NCBI GenBank assembly: GCA_029204045.2
Contig: CM055077.1
Coordinates: 17,064,584-17,128,583, forward strand
DNA: 64,000 bases
Direction of reading: 5' to 3'
Origin: Tillandsia leiboldiana
Taxonomy: Eukaryota; Streptophyta; Magnoliopsida; Poales; Bromeliaceae
Both the position numbers and the translations under genes were made by a program. Shown piece by piece: positions 42,310-55,800 of the stretch. A model generated the notes under the pieces. That model was not told where the DNA came from and did not search any database. It saw only the letters and a program-made list of their open reading frames with translations. Within the stretch, counting starts at the first letter, position 1, and every line of letters begins with the position of its first letter.

Positions 42310-45300
42310 TGTAGTAACCATGATTTTGGAAGCAAGATTTTTAAGTTTAAATAATTTTCGGAATTAATTAATTGGCAAAAAAATGGATTATTAATAGTGT
42401 ATTTGTGGCCCAAGATATCGACTTTTGATCGGGGTCTGATCTCGAAAATCTGAGATCACCAATGCGACCGTCTCGTCGAAACAAGAAAAATTTGATATTC
42501 AAAAGTTTTCGATCCGACGGTCGGATTTTCCGCAAATCAGCGGTGAAAAACGGGGCCCACAGCTTAAGTGTGAATAGTGAAATGAATAGTAACCCTATTT
42601 TTCGGTCCCCTCTCGATCGGTCATCGGCTGATCCGCTATCTGAGATTCAAACATAGCAGTATGAGTAGTTGTTTCTAGCTAATTTCGACATTCTGAACGC
42701 AATGGCACAGACGGAATTCGCGTTTGGCGACCCGGGTGCATCGAAGTGCGTGCAATACAATAAAATGCACTGTATTTCATGGCCCGAGAATTCATTCGAG
42801 CATCAAATCAAGAAAAGCAAATATGCTACTTGAAAGGTCTCGACGAGCCGGACGTCGTGGCGAAGTCCGTTTTTCATTTCGACGACCCGTTCATCTCGAA
42901 ATGCGTGAAATACGTCGAAAATGGGGTATTTTTGTGAGAAACCCTATATTTTATGTACCAAAAAAATTAACAGGATTTTGGGGGAAGGTTATGGCTGCAA
43001 TTGTGACCTACGGATGGGAGCTAAGTGTGGTTCGTTGACTGTGCAAGGGGGTATTGGCATATTGTTGCATATAGATATTTTTGGCTTGGGTCCTTTGGGC
43101 TGCCCGTGGGGGGGGGGGGTTACAATGCATCTTTGGAAGCTTTTAAAGTTTCCCTGGGGTGCAATGAAGTAGCAGAGCCGTTCCCCTTTAAGCTCGGAAT
43201 CACCAAGGGTCTTCCCCCACATCCCAATCCGAGAGTGAGAGAAGAGGAGAGAAGGTTGCTCCAAGATCCTCTAGCTTCTTCCTGAGGTCTCTGGAGGTTT
43301 CTCCTATGTCTGGAGATCAAGGCTAAGGCTGTTGGGTGGCTGCGCGACGCGAGGAGGAAAACCAGCTTCTTCCCTCTTCTTCTCCAACAATTTGCAAAGG
43401 TGAGTCTTCGTTTCCTTTGTTATCTAGGCCATAAGACCTTGGAAGTCGACTCTGTAGAGTCAGTAGAAGCTTCCTGTTAAGCCATAGCCCTTGTGTTGGT
43501 CCCGGTTGCCGGCGGGAGAAAGAAACTCGCCGGAACCCTATTATGCTCCGCCTCGGCCTTGCATCGCGACCACTCGTTCAAATGGAAAAAATAAAATCAT
43601 GGGCATGGACTGTAGAAGATGGTGATCATCTCCACCAAATTTGGTGGAGTTTGGTCGAGTGTGCGCCACAAAAACTGAAACCCTAGTTTTGGTGTTTTTG
43701 CGGTTTGGCCGAGACTCTTGCTCCGGAGCCGGCGACGCTCCCCACCGCCGGGCACATGGCCGAGAAGCTTCATGGGACCATTTAGAGTCCAACCATGCCT
43801 TTGCATGGCAGCCATGCAGCCCGAGGAGGGATCCACCATTGTTGGCCCGAGCTCGAGCCCAACAATGGCGGCCGGCCATGCACAGCCTGCCGACAGTCAT
43901 GGCTTGCCCAGACCTTCTTCGTTTGATCTTAGGAAGCTATTGGTGCTGTCCTTTGCACCTTAAAATCCTTGGTTACGAAGTTGCCATTGTTGATGGAAGC
44001 TCAACCCGAGCTTGCTCCACCGCCGCCGCCGCCGTGTCCTGTCGTCGGGCACGGGTTCAGGTAAGCTAGGAGGGGTGAGAAGCACCTTGTGGTGCTGTTG
44101 CTTGAGGCCCAGAATCCAGAAATGGGAAATCACCATTTTTGGCCATTGAAGCTTCATCTTCTTCATCACCTTCACTTTGCCCCCGGCCAACTATGTGAGC
44201 AAGCATGACCCATCAAGCAAAGCACCAGATGCCTCCATCAAGCAAAGCAAATCCACTGTCAGGTGGATCTTCATGTATGGAGGAGCTAACTTGGATAGTG
44301 GGGCAGGGAACCAACCCCCTTCCTATTTAATGAGCCCGAATTTTGTTTAACAATTATCTAGCATCAAGCAAAGCACCAGATGCCTCCACACACTCCCCTG
44401 AGCTTGATGCTCACTTCAGATCCGATTTTGGACTGAGTGGATTTTTTTTGTGGAGCTTGTTGTGGCCATGTGAGAGCAATGGGACTTGGATCTTTTGATC
44501 CTACTGCTTATGGGTTGCACCAGAGCAAGCCTGAGAGTCCCTGTGATGTCCAGAGAAGGATGTTCATCTTTGTTTAAGGATGGCACAGTCAGGAATTAAA
44601 GTTTGGAAAATAGAGCATTAAATAGGTTTAGATTTTGAGGGATTAGAGAGTCTGTGGTTTGGGTGTGAGTTGTTCCCTGATCAGTGTTTGTGATTCAGGT
44701 TGACACGGTTTGGCTCTAGCCTTCGAGCATACCGTTGGAGTTATCAGATCACCCGCAAACAGGTGGGTTTATCTTCGGTCCGGGCTTTATCATTTCGGCC
44801 CTCTGGGGTATCGTAATTGGTCGGACCCCTGTTCTTGTTATTGCCTAGATTTCTTATTGAGCCTGCCTTTTTATTGATCGGCATTACCTCATATTGCTAG
44901 ATTTGTCTTACTTATGATCTTTATCAGTTATCAGTTTATATGTTGCCATGCTTGATTGATCCTTAGCTTGCTAGCTTATATGTTGCCATGCTCGTTTGAT
45001 CTTTAGCCTGCTTCCAGTTATTATGATTTTATTCCTGGACATTTGCCATGCCTGATTGGTCATTAGCTAGCTTGCACATTTATACCTGATTATCAGTACT
45101 TCCTGATTACATCTGATCCATGCTATAGTGGTTGTATATTTCTGTCATTGCATATGATGAGATTCTGTTGGCTTTCTGCTGTTGCATCCCAGTTGGGATT
45201 TTTCCGGCTTGTTGCCAATTACCCGGTCTGTGGACCGAGAGCTTGAGCATTCGCATTATGATCGCCCGCACCGCTGTACTTCACGAACATTGACGGGGTC

Positions 45301-46074
45301 GCGCCCCGTGAGTATTGTTCTTTACCGGTAAAGTGGTTTGTTGAAAAACTCGTGACCCCCAGCCGGGGTATGTCAGCTAGGTTGGTGCTAGGTTGGGCAT
45401 TTTCCCTGAGGTCTTGTTGACCAATATGGTGGCTTTGATTGGGTATTTTGTTATTCTACCATTGATGCATTGCTTGCCTGTTTATCATTATCATCTTATG
45501 ATTGCTCAGTTCTTGTTCAAGATATATATCAGCATGCTCTTATTATGATAGTTTAGTATACTGTTATGCTCAGCACTGTATTCATGATTATTCAGTTATC
45601 AGCTTGTTATACCTGCCTTACCTACTGATCTCTTACTATCCGCTAGTTATTGTATGCCAGTAGGTACGATCTGCTATTTCTCGGCTCGTCGTGCCCACTG
45701 GGATACACTGTTGATGTATCTCACACCCCCTGGGTGACCATTTTTCAGGTCGGTCGGGTGCTTGGGATGTCGGGACGTGTTGGTAAGATGACGCGATAGA
45801 GTTGACCCTGACAGCCGTTGATTATATTTATCAGTTTATTTAATTTGTAATTCAAGTTGTAATATGATGTAATAGTTGTATATGTTTTGGTAGTTTAGTC
45901 TACTCTGATGTGGTTTGCCATTGTTGAGCCGAGCATGTATAGAAAAGGCTCAATCAAATGGGGATTGAGAATTTTCTATATATGTGGCGGTCTGTCGCGC
46001 TCTGGCTGGTTTTAAACTCTGATTTGAGAAAAAAAAAAAAATTAGACGCTGTTTTTCGAACTCGGGGTGTGACA
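42310..46074 (+). repeat. 5' LTR of the non-autonomous element (3765 bp)
   Basis: TG..CA bounded. Its first 900 bp recur at 46966-47865. It contains a poly-G run near 43120, a promoter-like middle, a hairpin at 45657-45702 shared with other LTRs here, and a CCGGTCTGTGGACCG block near 45220. Open frames inside are not conserved as proteins. Confidence 0.85.
45657..45702 (+). other. LTR hairpin, copy A
   Basis: CCAGTAGGTACGA pairs with TCGTGCCCACTGG (one mismatch plus one G-T). A second small stem GATACA/TGTATC follows. Same position relative to the LTR 3' end as copies at 57366 and 30356. Confidence 0.7.
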
Positions 46075-46081
46075 GATTAAA

Positions 46082-46093
46082 TGGTATCAGAGA
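46082..46093 (+). other. Primer binding site (iMet tRNA type)
   Basis: TGGTATCAGAG eight bases after the LTR end CA matches the 3' end complement of plant initiator-Met tRNA, used to prime reverse transcription. Confidence 0.8.
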
Positions 46094-46965
46094 AATAGGA
46101 ATACGATGTCTAGACTTGGCTAGGAACGAACCCTAGGATGACTGGTGTCCACGTGAGAGCGCAGGGTATTGGCATAGTGGTTTGGAGCTCAGGTGTGTTT
46201 CGTGTTCTCGTTGTTTTGGTTATTAGTGGCGTTCGTACGCACTCTCGTCTTTGGGATCGTTGTTAGTGCAGGATTAGCCGCGGTCATGGTTTCGGCCGTG
46301 GGCCTGATGTTTCAGTGGAGCCAGAGGGCTCAGATCAGTTACAGTGGTTGAAGGATTGACCACCGTTCTTGCCATAATCGTCTAGCTGATGGCATAGCAG
46401 CAGATGACTGCTATTATTGCACCGGCCCCACCGTTTGCCTAGAGATAGAACAAGTTATTGATCCTTCAGTGTCTCAGTATCATAATTCAGCGGCCTGTAA
46501 GCCCGATGGTAACCCTGTTTTGGGATGGATTCAAATTGGCTCCACCTTTTACACAGATTTTGTGGACCGACGTAGACTCTCCTATGAGTTAGCCAGGGTG
46601 GTATTTATGATCACGAAATGATGGTGACCCTTGATAGAGGTCATGTCATCGACATAGAGACTGTGATGGGAGGTATGCAATATACCTTCTGATGGGTATT
46701 GGTCCCCAACTAGTTGTTGACGACAGATATATGGTATTTCGCTTTTCTTTTGGTAAGCGCGTTCGCTGCAGACAACGTACTGTCAAAAGAACTGAGGAAA
46801 TACTCTGCCCTGTAATGGGGAGTATCAGATTGGGTCTAAATGAGTAGCCTGAGAGTTGTCGATATTTTGTGACTGATTGTCACTACTGCGAACCTGTTAG
46901 AGGCTTAATAGTGGTTTAGTTAAGTTTAAGTTTCGGGGACGAAACTTCTTATAAGTGGTGGGTGA

Positions 46966-47865
46966 TGTAGTAACCATGATTTTGGAAGCAAGATTTTTAA
47001 GTTTAAATAATTTTCGGAATTAATTAATTGGCAAAAAAATGGATTATTAATAGTATATTTGTGGCCCAAGATATCGACTTTTGATCGGGGTCTGATCTCG
47101 AAAATCTGAGATCACCAGTGTGACCGTCTCGTCGAAACAAGAAAAATTTGATATTCAAAAGTTTTCGATCCGACGGTCGGATTTTCCGCAAATCAGCGGC
47201 GAAAAACGGGGCCCACAGCTTAAGTGTGAATAATGAAATGAATAGTAACCCTATTTTTCGGTCCCCTCTCGATCGGTCATCGGCTGATCCGCTATCTGAG
47301 ATTCAAACATAGCAGTATGAGTAGTTGTTTCTAGCTAATTTCGACATTCTGAACGCAATGGCACAGACGGAATTCGCGTTTGGCGACCCGGGTGCATCGA
47401 AGTGCGTGCAATACAATAAAATGCACTGTATTTCATGGCCCGAGAATTCATTCGAGCATCAAATCAAGAAAAGCAAATATGCTACTTGAAAGGTCTCGAC
47501 GAGCCGGACGTCGTGGCGAAGTCCGTTTTTCATTTCGACGACCCGTTCGTCTCAAAATACGTGAAATACGTCGAAAATGGGGTATTTTTGCAAGAAACCC
47601 TATATTTTATGTACCAAAAAAATCAACAGGATTTTTGGGGAAGGTCATGGCTGCAATTGTGACCTACGGATGGGAGCTAAGTGTGGTTCGTTGACTGTGC
47701 AAGGGGGTATTGGCATATTGTTGCATATAGATATTTTTGGCTTGGGTCCTTTGGGCTGCCCGTGGGGGGGGGGGTACAAGGCATCTTTGGAAGCTTTTAA
47801 AGTTTCCCTGGGGTGCAATGAAGTAGCAGAGCCGTTCCCCTTTAAGCTCGGAATCACCAAAGGTC
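46966..47865 (+). repeat. Truncated 3' LTR copy
   Basis: Direct repeat of 42310-43210. The match ends at GGAATCACCAA(A/G)GGTC, after which the flanks are unrelated. Confidence 0.88.
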
Positions 47866-48286
47866 ACTCACTTAATTCATGTATTTCGTTAGGTAATTAG
47901 ATCATATGATTAAGAAATTTTGATGAGCCAGTATGCTCATTTAAAGGAAGTTGTAATGAAAATTCAGAGCAACGATCTAAAGATGGAGTGGATAAACAAT
48001 AATTTCACAAATCTCATCCTCATGAACTAAACAATTTCCAAATTCTATTAGCTTTTCTAACAAATCATGGCGAAGCATAAAAGGAAAATAAGAAGAGAAA
48101 GCAATATAATTCTAAGATCAAATAGATAATATAAATTTAAGATATAGAATTAAATGAAATAAAAACTTAAATCCTTTGAAAAAATAAATAGTACAAATTT
48201 CAATACAAATCTAATGATAAAAAATTTGCAGGCTTATTTTTACTTGTGCTTTTAAAAGTATATAAGCCCTACTCTCTATATATATA
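47866..48286. other. AT-rich spacer
   Basis: No exon, RNA gene or element end recognised between the truncated LTR and the MITE at 48287. Confidence 0.4.
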
Positions 48287-48511
48287 GAACTAGGCTGTAA
48301 TACTATTAATAGTACCAAGTAATTGGTGCTATTAAGTTTTTAACCGTTGAATTAAAAGATGTGTGATTGAGATGATAGTGGACCATTTGAATTTAATAGG
48401 TGGTTGGAAAAATAGTAAAATCTAACAGATGAAAATAATCAAAGGGATTGATCTAAGAATAAAAAATTTGATTGCACCAAATTTTTGATACTATCGATAG
48501 TATAATAGTCG

Positions 48512-48516
<5 letters not shown>
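48287..48516. mobile_element. Small MITE, second copy
   Basis: Termini GGCTGTAATACTATTAATAG and, inverted, GACTATTATACTATCGATAG. The interior shares GATAGTGGACCA and the GTGGTTGG block with 11676-11899 in inverse orientation. Confidence 0.6.

Positions 48517-48595
<79 letters not shown>
48513..48595. repeat. (CT)n then (TA)n microsatellite
   Basis: About 24 CT units followed by about 17 TA units, abutting the element at 48596. Confidence 0.95.
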
Positions 48596-49640
<1,045 letters not shown>

Positions 49641-49648
49641 AAGGGTAC

Positions 49649-49919
49649 CATTTTGGATCGGGATTTGTCGACGGCGACGTACTTCGTTCTTTCGAAACCC
49701 TAGCGAGGTCGAGGGGGAGGAGACGACGAGACTTTATAGGGCGACTCCGACGCAAAAAAAAAAAAACAAACAAACAAAAAAACCCTAGATTCTAATATAT
49801 GTGAAATGACGAAATAACCCTCAAGCTTATTTCCTCGCGGACCGGGTTTGGATGAGTCCGGTTTGTTGGGCCGAACCGGGTCGGATCTTACAAATAGTGG
49901 CCCAAATAGAATGTGGGCT
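49649..49919 (-). promoter_or_regulatory. Orphan promoter of ribosomal-protein type (site II, TATA, telo-box, ATG)
   Basis: Reading the minus strand: three site II elements (TGGGCT 49914-49919 on plus; GGCCCA 49899-49904; TGGGCC 49867-49872), TATAAA at 49738-49733, a telo-box AAACCCTAG (49695-49703 on plus), then CCAAAATG/GTACCC at 49651. Site II plus telo-box is the known signature of plant ribosomal-protein and growth genes. An intron right after the ATG is common in that class. No downstream exon was found. Confidence 0.6.
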
Positions 49920-50759
49920 GAACCAGTTTTATTTGTTTTTTTAAAAAAAAAAATTAATTTTATACAACTCCCTGTAAAATAGCAGATATATTCCTACAAA
50001 GTTCAACTTTTCATATTTATTCCTTCAAAAATTCTAAGTTATTCATATATGTCCCTACCGTCAAAATCCGTAATTAGTGGGTTAAAAAATACTCAAACAA
50101 ATCACATGAAAGAAAATCAAGCACAGATTGGAGAAAAAACAATTGTGCAAGGCATAGTAGTCAGAGAAGAGGCAACCTGGTTTAGGAATATAAGTAATAG
50201 ATGCTGGTTGAAAAACAAAATCCAGTAAGTGTAAAAACCCCAAAATAAAGAACCAGATTTAAAAAAATGCCCAAAACTTGAATTGGATTCAAGTTGACTG
50301 GCAAAACCAATTAGAAATTCAGCGACAAAAGAATAATGGATCTATAGGAAGACAAAATCCTCATTTGACCATAGATCATCATCAGGATGCTACGCCACAC
50401 CAGAAAATAAGGAACTAATTATCTAATAATCATTTAATAGTTCATTACTTAAAAACCATATTCATATTTAAAGCTACTACTGAAGCAGAGCAAATTTAAG
50501 CTGCGTCACATATCCATTCCTTAAAATTTAACCTTTTCCTCTTATAAATGTTTTTGTTATACATTTGTTTTTTATTCTCTAAATGGCATGTCCAGAACTA
50601 AATAAAATTGCGGATGCATATGAGATCATTAGTACAAAATTACTGTAAGAAGGGGCCGACATTGACTATAAAGAGGCCTGCTGGTATAATGGTGGAAAAT
50701 AAGATCTTTGTTGCATCCAGTGATTAAATAAATCAGAGCGGACACATAATAATAGTAGA
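49920..50759. other. Stretch without recognised feature
   Basis: AT-rich sequence, mixed short runs, no conserved reading frame or element ends seen. Confidence 0.4.
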
Positions 50760-51550
50760 GGAAATTTTTTGGAGGAAAAGTATCTGCCTTTCCGGCAGAT
50801 GCTAGAAGAGGGTTGCCCTTATTCCATTGCCCTAAAGGGTCAATGGGAGACTTATAACCGCTCCCATCAATGTCTTCAAGTGCTGGACTTGGCCAATTTG
50901 AATGTAGCCCTTCTTGTTAAATGGTGGTAGAGATTCTTTACAAAGCTGGACACGCAATGGGTTAAACTCATTAAGACAAGATATTACACAAGAAGGAAGC
51001 AACTAAAAAGAGATTGTCCTTCACCCCCAACTCACCATAGTTGAAAGCTGTGTTACAACAAAAGGAAGTGTTCCAATGTGGAGTGAATTACACTTTGGGT
51101 AATGGATTGTGCATTGATTTATGGCTGGATAGATGGTGCAGTAATGTCATGCTATTATCCCACTTTCCATATATCTACGATAAAGTTACCCAAAAGGGCC
51201 TTAAAGTATGTGAGTGTGGCAGCAAAAGCAAATGGAACTAGAGAAAGATTTTAAACAGGTTATAGAGTGTATCCGTGCTAGATGCCTCGAGGAACAAATG
51301 CTCAAGGATTTGATTTATGGGTACTACTTATAAAATGAGCCACATGTGGTACGTTGGCGCAGGGAGAAAAGAAACAAGTTCACGATCAAGTCCACGTACA
51401 AAACGCTTAGCGACGGAGGACTTGAGACACTTTAGTTGCGCAAATCTGGATACTTAAACTATCTATACAAATTAAAGCATTCGTATGACTGGTCCTACAA
51501 AAGTGCATCCTTATAAAAGACATACTCGTGAAGAAGAGGTGGTCGGGGAA
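50760..51550 (+). pseudogene. Non-LTR retrotransposon (LINE-type) 3' fragment
   Basis: Broken plus-strand frames read NVALLVKWW, RFFTKLDTQWVKLIKTRYY, then KAVLQQKEVFQCGVNYTLGN and IDLWLDRWC. This is the region between reverse transcriptase and the zf-RVT domain of plant LINE-like proteins (typical pattern LLVKWWWR..., LGNG....W.DRWC). Stops at several points. Confidence 0.7.
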
Positions 51551-51645
51551 TTAGTATCACATCCCCAGGATTTGAATTAGTTCTATATATAAGGTATAAA
51601 TATGACTAAATCTCTTAATCCGGCTATAGTATTTTGGATGGTGGC

Positions 51646-51735
51646 TAGGCCCAAGTGGTTAAGAATGTTAACTGTGCTACAGTTAGAGTAGTTATAGGAT
51701 GGGTGACCCTCTGGGAAGTTGGGGCATCATAGCTA
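51646..51735 (+). other. 5S rRNA-derived segment in TRIM
   Basis: AGAGTAGTTATAGGATGGG and TGACCCTCTGGGAAGT parallel the 3' half of plant 5S rRNA (GAGAGTAGTACTAGGATGGG, TGACCTCCTGGGAAGT). The segment AGTGGTTAAGAATGTTAACT upstream may be the relic of the internal promoter. Not a functional 5S gene. Confidence 0.75.
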
Positions 51736-52057
51736 GTATCTATCCGAAAATGTAAGATGAGTCTTAGTTGAACTTAGATGATACAGCGGGCGAGTATGGC
51801 TCCCTGGCTAATGACTCATTGTGGGGGGAGCGTGGCTCCCCACAAGATCGGTTATGGCTAGCGAGACGAGTCTCACATCGCCTCATACTTGTGAATGCAC
51901 TTGAGCCTGACGAGGACGTCGGGACTTAAAGGGAGGACGTCGGGACTTAAAAGGGAGGAGAAATGTAACATCCCTAGGATTTGAATTAGTTATATATATA
52001 AAGGTATAAATATGACTAAATCTTTAATCTGTCTATAACACTTTGGGTGGTGGTTAG

Positions 52058-52533
52058 TAGGCGTGTCAACGAGCCGAACACGAGCGAGCTGGGGTCGGCT
52101 CGTGTTCGGAGCCGAACACGAGCTGGCTCGTTTAAATATCGAGCTAAAAAATTCGGCTCGTGTTCGGCTCGTTAATAAACGAGCCGAACACGAGCTGGCT
52201 CACGAACAACAAATTTAATTTTCATTTATACTATTAGGTGTAAAGTTGAAATAAAATTAAAAAATTAAAATTTTAATCTAATAATTAAAATTTATAAAAA
52301 ATTGATGGTCTAAAATCTAAATGATAAAGTTTATATATATATATATATATTCAAGCTGTTATCGAGCCGAACACGAGCGAGCTGACCCTAGCTCGTGTTC
52401 GGCTCGTTTATTAAACGAGCTGAAAAATTCGGCTCGTGTTCGACTCGTTTACTAAACGAGCGATTCTATCTCGAGCTCATTTCGAGCCGAACACGAGCTG
52501 GCTCTTGAACAGCGAGATGGATTGCCACTCCTA
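52058..52533. mobile_element. hAT-type MITE (476 bp) in the TRIM LTR
   Basis: Termini TAGGCGTGTCAACGAGCC and, inverted, TAGGAGTGGCAATC. Perfect 8-bp target duplication GTGGTTAG. Dense inverted copies of GAGCCGAACACGAGC make both ends foldable. Confidence 0.92.
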
Positions 52534-52680
52534 GTGGTTAGGCCCAAATGATTAAGACGTTGGATGTGGCCCACGTGATTTATTCAATGCGATCTTTAAA
52601 AATACAGTCAATCCAATCGGTTAGGATGTATCTGGATACATCCTTAATGGACGGGCGTGATTAAAATATCCTTACATTAG

Positions 52681-52681
<1 letters not shown>

Positions 52682-52739
<58 letters not shown>

Positions 52740-52815
52740 CCTAATGTATATATATATATAACCTAATGTATATATAACTATATATATATATATTAGGTTA
52801 TATATACATTAGGTT
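52682..52815. repeat. (TA)n with inverted ACCTAATGTATA / TATACATTAGGT motifs
   Basis: About 28 TA units followed by short palindromic copies of ACCTAATGTATA on both strands. A strong hairpin is expected. Confidence 0.9.
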
Positions 52816-55800
52816 ATTGTAGTAACCTTAAAGATTTTGAAATTATTAAATTATTTAAATGGCAAAAATAGGAAACTAATAGTACAATAGTGGCCCTAAA
52901 ATACTGACTTTTGATCGGAGCATGATCTCGAAAATCGGAGATCACCATTGCGACCGTCTCGTCGAAATATGAAAAGTTGATATTCACATGTCTTCGATCC
53001 GACGGTCGGATCTTCCGCAAAACAGCGAAGAAGAAGTGGGCCCCACAACTTAAGTTGTGAATAGTAACCCCTGATTTAATCCCTTTCGACCACTATCGGC
53101 CGTTTCGCCGTCTGGAACCCTGACATAGGGGTATGAGTAGTCGAACCTAGCTAATTTCGACGTTCTGAGCGCAATGACACTGACGGTTTTCGCGTTTGGC
53201 GATCCGGGTGCATCGAAGTGCGTGCGTCGATATGCGACATACAAGAACTAAATGGCCCGAGATTTTATCCGAGCACCAAACTAAACAAATGAATAGCCTA
53301 TTTTGAAGGTCTCGACGAGCCGGACGTCGTGGCGAAGTCCGATTCGCAAATCGTCGAGCGAATTTTCTCGAATTGCATGAAAACCGTCGAAGAATCAATA
53401 CTTTCTTAATAAACCTATATTTTTTATGTATTAAAGTTAATAAGGCTAATCTTATAAGGTGCTGGATGCATAATGCATTTACAGGAAGGGTTTTGAAGGT
53501 TGAGGTTGAGTGTGAAATGGGTTTGAGGATAATTTGCAAAGGAATCAATACATTAAATGTAAGTTGGCTTTTGGGTTTCTTAGCTCTGAGCTCGAGGAGT
53601 CTGGAGGGAACCCTAAGCATCACTTGAATTCTCTGCATCTCCCAAACTTATCCCCGAAGTGTTGGAGTGGCTAGGCATAAACTCCATTAGAGACCAAACC
53701 CGAGAAAGAGAGAGGAGGAGAAAGGTTGGAACCAACTTCACTTAAAGGTTGATTTTCAGTCCCTGAGGAGTTACTCTGTACCTGTAGAGTATTCTGGGAG
53801 TTGGCCGAGGTCGCGCAAGGAAGGGGAAGAGAGAACCGGCTTCCTCCTTTCTTCAACAACTCCGGCTAAGGTAAGGACTCCAAACCAATGGTTGATTGCA
53901 CCCTAGACCCATAGCAGAAGCCTAATTTGGCTCTTAGGATGCTCCCTGCACAGCCCGAGCCCCCCATGCATGTTGCATGGCCGGCGGGAGAGATAGTTGG
54001 CCGGAAACCTAGAATAGCTCCGCCTCGAGAGAACTCGGTAACCACTGAACCAAATTGAAAAATAAAATCATGGGAATGAACTGTAGGGTACATAGATCAA
54101 TCCTGCAAAGTTTCAGAAACTTTGGTTGAGTATCCATCTCGCAGATCGAAACCCTAGTTTCGGGAATTTTGCTTGTTGGCCGAGCTTCTTGCTCCGGCGC
54201 CGGCGAGCTTCTCCGACGCTGTCCACATGCCCAAAAATGTTGCTGGGACCAAGGGGAGTGCAACCATGCTGTTGCATGGCTTCCATGCATCATGAAAGTC
54301 ATGATGCCATGGATGACCCGAGATGGGATTCAAATGCGGCCGCCGGCGCTCCGGCCACCTCCTGCCGGGGAGGGTTGGTCGGGAAGCTTACTGTGGACCT
54401 GTAGAAACTTTCCATCCATGTTGGAGAGCTTCAAGAAGCCTCTGTAAGAATTCACCATTAGAGGGGTGAAGCTCGAAATGGAGCTCTTCTCCTCCGCCGC
54501 CGCCACCAAGTCCTGTTGCCGGGAACTGGCACAGGAAGCTTCACTGAAGGATTTAGCAGCATGTTGGTTAAGTGGTTGAGCTCCAGAATCTCTGGTTGAG
54601 TGGTCACGGTTTTCAAGGTGAAGAACATCTTCTTCAACCTCGGGCTATGGCTAACTGAGGGTGCAAAGTGGAAATTTAAATGCTGGGAATGTTTCCTGTG
54701 CTCTTTATAGCAATTCCCTTCAAGTTTCACTGGATTTGGTCCAGTAATTGCTGAGAACCAAAGCTGGGAATAGCTTGGGTACTTGTATGTTAAGTGTGCA
54801 TGCCATGTGTTTGATTAAATGCCTGAGAGAAGAAAACTATGGAATTTGCTTTCGAGTTAAATATGAAAAATGTTCCAAATAACCCCCTGAGCTTGATGCT
54901 CACTTCAGATCAAGTTAGATCTGTGTGGACAGAGGTTTGGAGCATTGTGCTTTATGTTAGTGAGCAAGGTTGATGGATCTTTTGATCCAGCCATTTCTGT
55001 GCTGCACTAGGGCAAGCACAGTGATTTATAAGGTATTTTAAGCATGTGGTTCATGCAGAATTTGATTTGGTCAAGTATAGGTTGAGTTCTAATGTAATCA
55101 AGCTCTAGAATGAATAATTGGCCAAAGTCCTGTTTCTGGACTGTTTAAAAAGCTGAGACAGTGAGCTCCTGGCTAATTTGGGGTCACTGGATGCGATGCT
55201 CGTGTCAGATTTAAGTTTCGATAAGCCGGAGAAACAAAAATGCAAAATGGCTATGTTAGCAAGGTATTTTATGGCCCGAAGTTTTCCTCGGGTTGCGTGC
55301 TGCCGCAAATGTGTGAGCACGGTGTTCAGCAAGATAAAAGTCACCTGCTGGAAGTTACAGATCGTAAAAATGAGTTTCCAGTTGAAAGAACGAGCGAAAA
55401 CAGTGCTCAAATGACACTGAAATGCGATTTTCGGAAACCCTAGGGGTCTAAAGGCAAAAGTGACAGCGTGTACTGTTTAATATAATGTGTAAATGATTCC
55501 TAAGCTTTTCGTTAGGAATCCAACGGCTCTCGTTGAGCGGAAATCGGATAACAGTCCGAAAATCGGCAAAATTGTCGATTTTACGGTATCCAGGTGGCAA
55601 TCGCGCAATTTGAGAAATTACGACGGTTTCACCAGCCGACTGTTGAGTCCCAGTAGAATCTGGTTGAGCCAGCGGCAAGATTAAGCCTGAGTGTTTCTGG
55701 AAATTCAAAAGGAAATTCCTGGAAGGGCAATTTGGTAATTTTACCAAAAAATAAGTATAAAGATGCATTGGTCTAGGTATTGACAACAAACACTGATGTT

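Larger units (their letters stand above)
42310..47865 (+). mobile_element. Non-autonomous Ty3-gypsy-type LTR element, 3' LTR truncated
   Basis: 5' LTR 42310-46074 starts TGTAGTAACC and ends GGGGTGTGACA. A primer site TGGTATCAGAG (46082 on) fits initiator-Met tRNA. The interior is only 891 bp (46075-46965) with no gag or pol frame. It ends in GTTTCGGGGACGAAAC and a short purine tract before the second LTR copy. That copy (46966-47865) is just the first 900 bp of the LTR, a few per cent diverged, then stops. A large-LTR, tiny-interior element of the Tekay/Del style is inferred. Confidence 0.85.
51555..52610 (+). mobile_element. Cassandra-like TRIM carrying a 5S rRNA-like segment
   Basis: Two direct repeats start TATCACATCCCCAGGATTTG (51555) and TGTAACATCCCTAGGATTTG (51964) and share about 90 bp before the second is split by a hAT MITE at 52058. 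A purine tract AAAAGGGAGGAGAAA precedes the second. The 5S-like part is at 51646-51735. 5S-bearing TRIMs are known as Cassandra. The exact LTR end and primer site were not identified. Confidence 0.65.

Noticed and set aside
42724..44190. Frames in the 5' LTR, one of which recurs at 47380-47694
   Set aside because: The recurrence is explained by the LTR direct repeat, not by protein conservation.
51646..51735. Functional 5S rRNA gene
   Set aside because: Only the 3' half resembles 5S, with several changes, and it lies inside an LTR-type repeat.
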